Below, in pieces: positions 38,052-49,263 of a DNA stretch of 64,000 nt (its first letter is position 1; the number at the start of each line of letters is the position of its first letter). The translations under genes were made by a program, and so were the position numbers. The stretch covers positions 45,295,218 to 45,359,217 of the forward strand of contig OY987263.1 of the NCBI GenBank assembly GCA_963920665.1, in the 5' to 3' direction. The notes under the pieces were generated by a model. The model was not told where the DNA came from, searched no databases, and worked only from the letters and a program-made list of their open reading frames with translations. The DNA is from Straminergon stramineum (taxonomy: Eukaryota > Streptophyta > Bryopsida > Hypnales > Calliergonaceae).

Positions 38052-38984
38052 TTAACTCTTAAAGGTCCAAACAACATTTTTTGGCAACATAGCAATTTGG
38101 GGCAACTCACTACAAACAAACAAAAAATTCTTTGAAATTTTCACACAACATGTGTCCAAGGAGTAGCTTTAAGACCCAAAAATTTCATAACTTTTGACTA
38201 CATGGTTAAAATTTTATTCTATGAAATGTCATTTTCATTACTCAGTGAGTAGCCTAGGTAGCTCATAATTTTTTCTTTAAAATCATTTTTGTCAGAAAAA
38301 AGAATTGAAATTAGTTTTCTAGATTTATATTTGCATAAAATTCTTTTAATCAATCCATTTTGATTAATGAAATGAAATTTGTGAGGAGTTTTATTATGCA
38401 GGTAGTCATGGAATTTCTATTCTAAGATAAACTTTAAAGTCATTTATTTGATTCCATTTTCTATATTTTTGAAAAAAATAAAAAAATTTAGATGTATATT
38501 TTTTATTACAACATTACAACTATTGAGATTGGCATTTTTCAATTCCACAACTAAATTCTGAACAATGTAGTATTTTGAATCATACTCTACTTCTTTCTAT
38601 AACTATTTTTTTCAAGTATGAATCTAAATTATTTTGGTTTGAAATTTTTTATACGTATTTCCAACTAATTTCTTCAGTATATTATGGAGAGTAATAAGTT
38701 GTAGGATCTACACATTTTTGAGTAAATATTTCAGAGGATGAAATCTAACCATTTGGGAAGAGTTGAAAATACTTCTTTTTGAAATTTAAGCTAATTGATT
38801 TTGCAATTGGTAAAGTTTCTTATTTTGAAATTTTAGGAGTGTGTACTCTAACAAGTTAACTAAAGGATCCAAAGGTTGGATTTGTTAATGAATAAAAATA
38901 CAGATGAAGTTTTGACTTTGCTTTGAGTATAAATACTTTGAAGCAATTTTAGGCCTAAAAACATCAAAAACCTTCATGGGTTAA
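38052..38984 (+). mobile_element. TTAA-ended TIR element, 933 bp (subfamily B)
   Basis: Same sequence family as 23,216-24,119 in opposite orientation. Left end TTAACTCTTAAAGG; right end CATGGGTTAA. Contains the shared blocks around TTTTGACTACATGGTTAAAA and TAGTCATGGAATT. Non-coding. Confidence 0.7.
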
Positions 38985-39067
38985 TGAAAAAATGCACTCA
39001 AGGTAAGTTATAAGCATGCCACTAACATACAAAAGGGATTTGTGCTTTTGCATTCTACCTTATAATT

Positions 39068-40030
39068 TTAACCCCTAAAAGACCAACATATTTTTTTTGG
39101 CAAAATAAAATTTTTAGGCAAGTACATGTGATTGGAGATTTTCATATTTTAGGTTGAAATTTTAATAGAAGGTGGGCACAAAGAATATATCTTTTATACG
39201 CACTAATTTTCATAACATTTGGAAATATGAGTAAGACATTATGGCCTAATATGTTATTTTTTTTTCTTGGGCAAGTAGTCCAAGTAGATCAGATAAACTT
39301 TTTTTAGAAACACAAATCAAAAATTGGTTTTCTAGAGTTATATATATATATATATATATATTGTGTGTGTGTGTGTGTGTGTGTGCGCGTAGAAAGCTTT
39401 GAATAATTCCATTTTGATTCATGAAATGAAAGTTATGAGGAGTTTTAGTTTGCAAACAATTATGGATTCTTTACTCTAAAATAAACTTTGAAGTCCTTTA
39501 TTTTACTCAATTTTCAATATTATTTAAAAAAACTAAAATCATACAATGTAGATTGTCTATTACAACATTGCAACCATTGGGATTGTCATTATTCAAGTCC
39601 ATAACAAAATTCTTAACAATTTTATATTTTGAATCATTCTCTACTTCTTTCTACTTACTATTTTTTCCTATATGTTGTACAATTCCAAATGATCTGAAAA
39701 TTTTCAAGCATGTAGTCAACTTGCCTTGAAGAATGAATCCAAAAAAGAACCACATTTGGACATTTTTTCATACAAATGTGAACTTGTGAAGTGTAGCTTC
39801 CCATTTTTTTGTAGGGCCCAAAAAAGGATTTCTATGAATTTGAAAGCTTATATGTTGCAATCCTCATAGTGAAAATTCTGAAGTTTTTTCCACATGTTCT
39901 CAAACCAGATTACTACAAGATCCTATGGTTACATCTATCTAATTTGATTTTCTCTAAAATTTAGTACTTGTACTAGATATGATAGTTTGGGAGCATTTTT
40001 GGTGAAAATATAGTCAAGAAACTTAAGAGT
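39068..40030 (+). mobile_element. Second, adjacent subfamily B copy (right end unclear)
   Basis: Begins TTAACCCCTAAAAGACC only 84 bp after the previous copy ends and follows the same order of sequence blocks to at least 39,670. Beyond that the match weakens and no clear right terminus is seen, so 40,030 is approximate. It contains a (TA)n(TG)n microsatellite at 39,342-39,384. Confidence 0.5.
39342..39384. repeat. Compound (TA)n(TG)n microsatellite
   Basis: About ten TA units followed by about eleven TG units, expanded inside the subfamily B element; the sister copies lack it. Confidence 0.9.
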
Positions 40031-40213
40031 TCAAACAACAACAAGTGCCTTAGTTTGCAAAGTGCAATAACATGCCATATTGATATATGCATTTTTGTCT
40101 TATAACAGTGAAAGTGCCCAAATGCACTTATTCATTTTTGCTCCAATTGCTTTCATTGTCAACTACCTTACTAAGCCAAGGTTATCATTCTCCTATGAAC
40201 TTGATGTAGACTA

Positions 40214-41194
40214 TTAACCCCTTAGTGGCGAAAGGGACCAAAAGTTTCCTCACATAGTTTCAAGTCCAATTCAAAGTGTTGTAATTTTTGTATCAAATGT
40301 CCAAATTCAATAAAACTTGTTGGAAATTTTGCGCTCTCTCTTCTAGTTTGTATAATAAAAATTTTAGATCAGTCCAAGATGTATTGATTGTTTGAAAGCC
40401 AATCAAAGTTCATGGGTTCAATTTGAATTCACCAAACTGGATTTGATGGTTGCAACCTTGGGAGCTTGTATCTCCCTCATCCAATGTTTATTTTCAATAA
40501 AATTTGTTGGGTTATGTTCCCCTTGAAGTCTAGTTATTATAGTAATATTTCTATGTCAATCTTAGTTGTTTGAATGTTTGGGAGCAATTCGAAGTTCAAA
40601 ATCTAAACATTTTTGGATTACTATGACCTTCATCAACTTGTTTCTTCTTTATACAATATTTGTTTCCAATAGATTAAAATTAGAAAAAGGTGTGCATACT
40701 GGTCTAGTTTGTATGGCTAAAATTTCATATCAATCCAAGAAGTTTTGAGTGAATGAGAAGAATTTTAATTTTAGTAGTAGTAGGTTCAAGTTTTGATGTG
40801 TTCTTTGCAACCTTTCATGCTATTTTTTGACATATCAAAACCATTTTGCAAACACTATGAGTCAATTGAATGATATTTTTTCACCCATTAATTTGTATGT
40901 CGGTTAAGAATCACTTCATAGTTTAATTTTTTCATTTGAGTAGATTTAGAAATTGAATTTCACCTCCAAATGTGTTTTTGGGAAATTTTCAGCATCTTCT
41001 CTAAACATTGAAACATTATAATCTTGTAAACTATGTGGCCAAATGACTCCGAATTTAATTCACATCATCTACAACATATACACTACAAAATTGTATGATT
41101 GAGATCTTTATAACTCAATGACATTTAGATCTATAGCACTTCAAAAGCAATGATGTTCTTGAACCCATTCAAGCCTTAGGCAATGAGGGGTTAA
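40214..41194 (+). mobile_element. TTAA-ended TIR element, 981 bp (subfamily A)
   Basis: End to end it is the inverted counterpart of 56,295-57,273; shared blocks include GATGGTTGCAACC/GGTTGCAGCCATC-type text and TTGTTTCTTCTT. Left end TTAACCCCTTAGTGGC; right end ATGAGGGGTTAA. Non-coding. Confidence 0.8.
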
Positions 41195-42422
41195 TGAGTT
41201 CACTTTTGGCATTATTTGTACGTAGTGCCTAGTGCAATCAGGGAAAAGAGATCCAAAATGGATGGAGTGACTGACTGACCTTCCCACAATTGCGCATAAG
41301 AGAAACAGCAATTGGAAGCGGTCCCACACAATATGTACAGTACACTGGATGCACTATATTATGATCTCCCTTGACAGTCCGAGACTCCGAGTGTAACTTC
41401 TATGAGGTAGAAGCTTGCAACCTCCATTATCATATTGTCTATCATAGTACATGCCAACATGGCAGCAGCAGCAGCAGCCATTTCACAAGACAGAGTGACA
41501 GATCTCCAAGAAATATCAATATCCTCCAATAATCCAACCCAAGGGATACAATAATTATTGCTTATTTTGCTTACACCAAATTTGCAACTGGCTAGTGGCT
41601 GATGAAGTAAGTTTATTATCCAATGACTTCCCCACATTTTGCTGGTGTCAAAAACAATCTTCATAGTTTTAGCAGACAATCCTCGCTAAACCAAAACTTA
41701 AGTTAGTTGAAGATGAGCAGATAAATACATTGCAACAAGGAATGGATGCCTCCAAAGGAATGAGTATTTGTGCTTGAATGTGCTATCCTCAAGAAAGAAA
41801 GATGTTCACAAGACTCACTCTTTTGTTGAAGTAAGTTGGGTACCCCATAACCGCCAATTTTTTGCTACAATGCCTAGTTATTTACTATTATTAGGCTAAT
41901 CAAATTTTCATATTCTCTTGTTGGCAAGTGAAAGGAGGTTCCAACGTACTAAAAAAATGCAATATTTGGATCCCTTGGGCAAAAATTATGAAGTGTCAAG
42001 TTTTTTTGGGTAGATGTTTTTAAATTATTTTTTCAATATATATAGAGAGAGATTTTAGAGATGTACACATAGTGATGATGGCGATCTTAGGCAAGGTGGA
42101 ATTTTGGGTGTACCCACCTTAGAACAACGCCACCTATTCCCCTTAAATAAGGCTTAGGAAATTTGGTGGCACAATCCGTAAATCCTTTTATTCACCTACA
42201 GCGATAGCAAACAATCCAATCATCTCTAGGCTCACAATCCATCCCAAAAAGTCAAGATGTAGTTAATAACTTGGTACAATAAAAGATATTAAAATTAGTG
42301 TAAATTTGAAACAAGAAGATATTAAAATTGGTCTAAAAAAATTCACTAACACAAAACATACTTAGTCAACAAGCATGGCAAGGATGTTGTCCTAAGATTT
42401 GTAGAACAATTTTTAGTGTTGT
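41195..42422. other. Intergenic DNA, no gene seen
   Basis: A GCA trinucleotide run at about 41,463-41,478 and otherwise mixed AT-rich sequence. No protein-like frame. Confidence 0.5.
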
Positions 42423-43687
42423 TGTTGTGGCCCCAGTAACACCTAACAAACCCAAACAACCTCTAGAGGCCCTTCACAACTTTCTAGACTCACCATGCCT
42501 CAATTCCAGTGTCATTTGGGTCATAATTGTCTAATACAACACATGTCACATACCTACAACATTAGTTTTCATTTCCAACTCATACTGCTAAGTCCAATCT
42601 TAGAGACTACTAGCACACACTCCACGCATGATACTTGGTGACATAGGACAAACTTCCATCTTATTGTGCTATGACTTGTAGTGGCACTACTCACCACTCC
42701 ATGCTAGGCCTATTATGTATTTGCTATTTTCACATTATGGCTAATCGAGACTCACAACTCGAGACACATTGAGAGTGGCTTAGCAAGGAGCAAGACTCCA
42801 TCTAATCGATGCCATGAGACACATATAAGCATCACATGGTGCCTCAGAACCAGTGGTCAGATTGGATCACCAACCTTGAGTCACTAGGACTCACGAAGGC
42901 TCCAAGAGGGAGGGAAGAAGGAGACCAAACCCTCCTATAGTACTCTTTGTGGTCTTTGACATCCCCCCCTTGATGATTGAAGGAACTTCTGAAACCCACT
43001 TTGGTTTTAGAAGACCACCTATTTCCAACCGAAATTGCCAAGTTACAACCCCAATTAAACTCCCAAACTTTCAAATGGCAAAACTTTGTAGTCAAGGCTC
43101 AAAATCTCACATGCAAGACCATTTTGGATATCTAAATGACAAGTATGTGCCGATGGACTACTTACTTGTTTCATTTGGACAAAGTCTCATAAAGTTATGG
43201 CCCTCTAAAGATTTGGGTTCATTGGGAGCAGTATCACGCCTTCACCATAGCCCTTCTCTTGGCCATAACTTTAGTTTCATAGCCTAGACCTTGTAATTCT
43301 AGGCATTCTAGCTTCCTTATTTATATATATTTTTAAGGATATGCTACATGCCATACTTCTTTGAAGGATTTCTTGGAAACCCTTCACTCCTAGCCCTTAA
43401 GTGTCTTAGCGTCACTAGAACACTACTAACTTTGAAAGGTCATAACTTCTAGTCAACTAATCCAAATCACATGTTCTTGGGAGAGTTAGAAGTGTATCCT
43501 CAAGAGTTTTCCAAGAATGTATGATATGATACCACTCTCTTCTAATTTAGGGCGCAATAGTGCCATGTTTGCTCAAAAGTCTCTCATTTCTCCCTTTTAA
43601 AACTATTGCAAGGCTTGGGAGGTCACCCCCAAGGCCCCCCTTGCTTTTAAGGCACTTTGGGCACCCCAAAGAGATAGAAGTGTGATA
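42423..43687 (+). mobile_element. Solo LTR, 1.27 kb (oldest-looking plus-strand copy)
   Basis: Aligns along its length with the LTR at 48,076-49,239: both contain GATGGACTACT, CCCTCTAAAGATT-like text, TGCAAGGCTTGGG and CACCCCCAA in the same order. It starts TGTTGTGGCCCC and ends GTGTGATA, against TGTCGCGCCCC and GTCGTGACA in the fresh copy. The flanks GTTGT (42,418-42,422) and GTAGT (43,688-43,692) agree at 4 of 5, as for a decayed target duplication. No internal retrotransposon region is attached. Confidence 0.78.
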
Positions 43688-45538
43688 GTAGTTAGACTCC
43701 TTTTGTTAGTGGTGGAGCCCATAGTCAGGCATATGTACGTAGCTGGCCATGCCCTAGCCCAGACGGGTTAGCTTTATTGCCAATGATTTGCAATACTCTT
43801 AGAGAAAATAATCACCGTGAAGTTTGAGTCACTCACTTTATTTTATCACTTAATATAATGTCACAATTCCTAAACTTGTAGTTTGTGCAATTATTTATTT
43901 GTGAAAGAATGGAGCCAATGACCATGAAATCTAAAATAAATTATCATAGATCAACAATTTCGTTGAAGTAATTATTAGGTGTGACAAGTAAACTTCAATG
44001 TGCCATATTAAGTAAAAGCCAATTACCTTAGTATCTTTTCAATTTTGGCAAGAATTAATTTTTTTTGAAGGAATTTGTAATTTCAAGAAATTATAATGAT
44101 AACCACCCAAATCCAAACAATTTGTGTTGTTTCAAAGACACTTTCAATGAACTTGATTACAATTCGAGGTATGGAAACAAATTTAGCTTGATTTTCTTAC
44201 AACCTCTAGAATGAAAGGGAGCTTTATTTGATCATTAATTTATTTTTTGAATAATGAAACCATGTGTACGAGTAGCAAAGGTTAAATTGAAGTGTCATTA
44301 CTTGTACTGTTGAGCCATCGTCATAGCAATAATCAATGTAAATAATTACTTGGAGAAGATATCCATAATATAGAATACCATAAGTAAATGATGCTATGGA
44401 AAGGATACTAATAGTATATAATAGCATATATAATACAATACTTGGTAGCATGTTGTATTGGATACTTGTACATTTGCTGAATATTTTATTCATGAATTAT
44501 TTTGGATGATGAAAATTGTTGAAATCCCTTTTCAATTGCTAAAGTTGAAAAGTTAAATTTTATTATATATTCATCAAAGGTTGTCAAATTGAAAAGGCAT
44601 AGTGTTTCAATTTAATGAGTTTAGCTGTTTTATTTTTTTCTTTTAGAATTTGAAATATTTTTTCTTGATTGGAAATGTATTTGCACAATATGTTTTCTAA
44701 TATAATGTATGCAAGAATAACATGATGCAAGTATAAACTTTAATAGAAAAAATTCTTTTGTGGAAAATAGAAAGTACTTCAAGTGAAAGCTACATAGAAA
44801 GGGAAAATACAACTAAAAATCCAATTGTGCAAGGCAAGAATTGGATGGCATATATATTTTGAAGGTGGTACAATAATGATTTGAGGAAAAATTTTGTTGA
44901 AAAAATGGATTGTTAGTGCTACAATTGCTTGTAAAGTAAAGTACTTTGGACATACTTTTATTGGTCAAAACTTTAAGAATCAATGATTTATTGAATGCTT
45001 ATAAGAATTTAGATCTTCTCTATGTTTGGCTGAATAAATTTCTAATTTTGTTAGTGTAAGCACCTTGTGAATCTGTAGATTCCTATTGAATTTTAAATTG
45101 TCACTTAATTATTTACACTACTAGCCTTAGAGAGGTCTTAGAGTGTGTTTGTGAATTAAGCTAATTGCAAAGTATTAGTGGTGAGTTAATTTGGAAAATC
45201 AATCCCATAAAATGCATTAGGTGTTGTTTAGGAAGGACTATAGAAGTAGCTGTTGGGTTGACGGATGAGTCAATTGGTGTGGAAGTTAAATTGCGTGAAG
45301 TAGAGTTAAGGGAATCATTTTTTGAAACAATTGAAGAATATAAAAATTATAATTATCTATGGCCATTTTACTTGATTGAAAATTGTTTGTGTATTGCTAA
45401 TTGACTAATATGTGTAGGATGTGAAGAAGTAAATTGCCTTGGGGATGGTCTGCAACTATTTGCCAAGCTTGTTGGTAACTTGAAGTTGTCTAATTGTTGT
45501 AAATGCTTGGTTTAAGATAAGATAGCAAATTCTCAATA
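43688..45538. other. AT-rich intergenic DNA, no gene seen
   Basis: No protein-like frame or clear repeat structure was recognised. Confidence 0.5.
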
Positions 45539-45710
45539 CACTACAAGAGAAAGGGGTGTTTTAGGTATAGTCCTAGTAGTTTAGTCCTTTAAGTAATGAC
45601 CTATGAAGAGTCTTTTAAGTAAAGTTTTACTTAAAAGACTCTTCATAGGTCATAACTTAGAAGACTATACTGCTAGGACTATATTTAAAACACCCCTTTC
45701 TCTTGTAGTA
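45539..45710. mobile_element. CACTA-type foldback MITE, 172 bp
   Basis: Nearly the whole element is one palindrome. The left end CACTACAAGAGAAAGGGGTG matches the right end in reverse, TACTACAAGAGAAAGGGGTG; CACTACAAG is the classic En/Spm (CACTA) terminus, and a single C-to-T change accounts for the right end. The centre is a perfect inverted repeat of 28-bp arms (ATGACCTATGAAGAGTC...) around GT at about 45,597-45,654. Flanking triplets ATA and GTA agree at 2 of 3, against the expected 3-bp duplication. Confidence 0.82.
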
Positions 45711-45862
45711 GTACGGAATATGTTGTTCATTATGTCTTGTCAAATTGGTCGTAGGACTAAAGTTGGTTTGATTAATTTTTGAATTGATAATTTCCATGGC
45801 TCCTGGTGCCAATTGTGAGACTGAGAGGGAATCCAATTGTCTAAAATTGTTAGATGTTGGTA

Positions 45863-46271
45863 CAACAATGCTAGCATGTGAGCCTAAAAATGTGAGCCTA
45901 TGAGCCTTGAGTGTAGGTGTAGGTAGATATTCTACAACTATTGAAGGTGTTTATAATATACATACTTATAATATGAGTATCCTATAACCATGTAAGGTGC
46001 TTATAACCTAGGTACCTATAATATGAATATACTATAACCATGTAAAGTGCCTATAATATAGGTACCTAAAACATAAACACCCATGATATAATTGGGCACT
46101 TATTATGTAAACATCCTATAACCATGGAGGGTGCTTATAACATAGGTACCTACAATATAGACAACCATAATTATAAACATCCTATAACTATGAAAGGTAC
46201 CTATAATATAGGTAGCAATAATATGGGAGCCTAGGCTCATAAGCTCATAGGCTCACATGCTAGCAACTGTG
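45863..46271. mobile_element. Mutator-like MITE, 409 bp, with 10-bp target duplication
   Basis: The inverted ends share TGCTAGCATGTGAGCCT (45,869-45,885 and 46,249-46,265). Directly outside are identical 10-bp copies of GATGTTGGTA (45,853-45,862 and 46,272-46,281), the duplication length of Mutator-like elements. The interior is a series of degenerate 40-60-bp units built on CCTATAACCATG and GGTACCTATAATAT. No coding capacity. Confidence 0.8.
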
Positions 46272-48075
46272 GATGTTGGTAGACAAATTTATTTTAGGTT
46301 GTAAGTCAAATGGTTCATGATAGGTACGGTCTAATAGTCTAAGGACTTGATTTGTTTTCCTATTGTAATGCCACATGCCATATGGTCAAATTATCTAGTT
46401 TATTCAAGAATTCTAAACGTTGGATTGGTGAATAAACAACTAGTGTATTAACATGTGCAATTTATATGAATACTTGAATGTATGAGAACAATCAAATCGC
46501 ATAAGTCATATTGACTAGATTTGGAAACAAGATTTGAATCAAAGTAGCTAAATCAAATTTGCGTTAAAACTATTCAATTAGTCAAATGCTAAGCTTGATG
46601 ACAAATTTGAGAATAAATACAATATCAATCATATCCTACTTTAAAAGTGACCCTGGACACCTAAATGATAGACAAATTGACCTTTTCCAAAAGAATCCCT
46701 ATTTTAGTAACCTTGGATTTTGTCTTGGAATAGGAAAAATCCAACTTAGAGCTCTAAATCCAAAATCATCAAAAACAAACAAAAATAATTGAGTGTCACG
46801 ACCCTCATCACGAGGCATGCCTATGCCACCTTGGTGAGTAAGGGGGACGTTGGGGGTGACTCTCCAAGCCTTGCAAGAGATGAGGTGAGGGGGACTAGAA
46901 GTCCTGAGCGATCAAAACGTTGTAGCGCTCTGATTTAGACAAATCTGGGGGGTGTCGCACATACTTGAAAAGCTTGTGAGAAGACGCGTCCATAGATTCA
47001 AATAACGTGAGAATCCAAGTTGGGAGTCAAAAGTTATGGCTCCTCAAAGTTGACAATGTCTCGGCCGCGTCCCAAGGCATGGGGACGTAGGAAACAAGGT
47101 TCGGGAGGATTCCTTTGAGCCAAATAGGGCATGCCACATATCATTGGAGAGCTAAGGAGACCATATTTGTAGAATGATAAAGCTCATGAGGAGATGAGAT
47201 ATGAGCTAAAAGTTATGGGCATCCAAAGAGAGTAGAGTCCCAGAGAACTACACCTCCCGAGGGACTTGTACCTTTGGAGGGTCATAACTTCCTCAATACT
47301 TATTGTATTGGAAAAAGTGAATAGTCCACGGTGATCTACGAAAAATTTCAATCACAAAAATGGGCTCACACTTGGAATTTGAAGCTCCAAATTAAAAGTT
47401 ATCCTGATAGAAAGATCGGAAGTCTTTGGGGGATACTACTTGGAATTGGGTGGTCTTCCAAGATGGGGAGCATCTTGGGGGTTTCCAATGATCTCTAGTA
47501 TGGGGGGGGGGGGGCTAAATCCTACAGAGAGTACTATGAGGAGGGGTGGTCTCCCTCTTCACTCACAGATGGTGCCATGGTGAATCTAAGTGGTCCGGGT
47601 GATGAGGTTAGTGTTGGAGCCTCACCACCACTTGTGTGTTACTGTGGAGTGCTTGTGCAGTACTTGATACTAGTTGGGCAGTGTCCTATTCCACACTAGG
47701 CCATGGTATGTGTCCCATTTGGCAAGTCCCAATTAGTGAGTCCTGAAATGAGTTGGATTGGGCCTAGTGGGGAATTGGATCTCATTTAAGGCCAGTTAGT
47801 ATCGTTGGGGAGTAGTACCTCGACCAAGTGCTTGGACATCAATGGAAGTTCCGCTCCATATTATCAAATGAAATGTCTGGTATCTTATGGGAATTAAAGG
47901 TTGAAATGGAAGTGTTGGGAATCATGGAGGAATGGGGACCCCTATGACTTGAATTGAAACCTAACATTGTGGGTGCGTTACATGTACAATGTTAGGAGAG
48001 CATGACCCTTGGTGTCACTAAAAGGTTAAGTGCTTGGAAGGCATTAGAAGGTGAACTTAAGGTGATAAGTGTCAC

Positions 48076-49239
48076 TGTCGCGCCCCTTAGTGACACTTAC
48101 CACCTTAAGCTCACTTTCCAAACACTTAGCACCTTAGTGCCACTAAGGTTCACGCTCTCCTAACACTGCACATGCCACGCACCCACAATGTTAGGTTCCA
48201 ACCCAAGTCACGGGGTTCCCCATTCCTCCGTGACTCCCAATCCTTTCCTTCCAATATTTAACTCCCACAAGACACCGGGCATGTCATTTGATGACATGGG
48301 GCGGAACTTCCATTGATGTCCAAGCACTTGGTGAGGCACTACTCCCACCGGTGCTAACCGCCCTTGAATGGGACCCAACTCCCCACTAGGCCCAACCCAA
48401 CTCATTTCGGGACTCACTAATCGGGACTCACCAAACGGGACTCACACCATGGCCTAGTGTGAAGTGGGACACCACCCAACCGGTATCAAGGAGTGCACAA
48501 GCACTCCATGGTAACACACAAGTGGTGGTGAGGCTCCAACACTAGCCTCACCACCCGGGACCACTTAGGCTCACCATGGCACCATCCGGGAGTGAGGAGG
48601 GAGACCACCCCTCCTCATAGTACTCTCTGCGGGATTCGGCAGCCCCCCCCCCATACTAGAGGTCACCGGGAACCCCCAAGATGCACCCCATCTTGGAAGA
48701 CCACCCATTTCTCCCGATTCGCACTACTTTGGGACTCCCGAACTTCCACCCGGCATAACTTTGCGGTCCGGGATCCAAATCGCACATGCGACCCCATTTT
48801 CGACATCTACGCGACGCGTAGATGCCGATGGACTACTCACTTGCTCCATTCAGACAAGTACTCGCAAAGATATCGCCCTCCAAAGATTCGGGACACTCCC
48901 GCCGCGGCTGGGACACTCCCGGCGCGGCCAGGGCACTCCCGGCGCGACCAGGGCGCTCCCGGCGCGACCGGGACACCCCGAACTTTGAACGCTCATAACT
49001 TTTGACTCGCAAGTCCAAATCACGCGTTCTTTGGACGGCTGGAAGCGTCTTCTCAAGACCTTTCCAAGCATGTATCACACGCCCCCAAATTCTTCCGGAT
49101 CAGAGCGCTACATCGCTCTGATCGCTCGGGACTCCTAGTCCCCCTCACCTCATCTCTTGCAAGGCTTGGGGAGTCACCCCCAATGTCCCCCTTGCTCATC
49201 AAGGTGGCACGGGCACGCCTTGTGATGAGGGTCGTGACA
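48076..49239 (+). mobile_element. Younger solo LTR nested in the older one, opposite orientation
   Basis: 1,164 bp, starting TGTCGCGCCCC and ending GTCGTGACA, with perfect 5-bp duplications GTCAC (48,071-48,075 and 49,240-49,244). It is markedly GC-rich and keeps many CpG sites that are TpG or CpA in the sister copies. The TGTCxCGxCC start suggests a Gypsy-type LTR, but without internal sequence this is inference. Open frames inside it are chance GC-rich frames. Confidence 0.9.
48890..48979 (+). repeat. GC-rich 20-bp tandem repeat inside the younger LTR
   Basis: Four and a half copies of a 20-bp unit of the form GGGACACTCCCGGCGCGRCC. The two older LTR copies do not show the array at the matching place, so it expanded in, or was inherited only by, the younger lineage. 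Confidence 0.8.
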
Positions 49240-49263
49240 GTCACGAAGGGGCGCAACATTGAG

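Larger units (their letters stand above)
46794..49258 (-). mobile_element. Older solo LTR, interrupted by a younger one
   Basis: Read on the minus strand this LTR begins TGTTGCGCCCC at 49,258 and ends GTGACA at 46,794. It is flanked by perfect 5-bp duplications TTGAG (46,789-46,793 and 49,259-49,263). A younger copy has inserted 14 bp inside its 5' end, splitting it into 49,245-49,258 and 46,794-48,075, about 1,296 bp in total once the insertion and one target copy are removed. Compared with the younger copy it has lost many C and G to T and A. Confidence 0.9.

Noticed and set aside
48592..49005. Open frame of 137 codons
   Set aside because: It lies within the GC-rich younger LTR, spans its tandem repeat and has no protein-like pattern.
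46794..49239. Single 2.4-kb foldback or palindromic transposon
   Set aside because: The two sets of exact 5-bp duplications (TTGAG outside, GTCAC around the inner copy) and the TG...CA ends show two successive LTR insertions.
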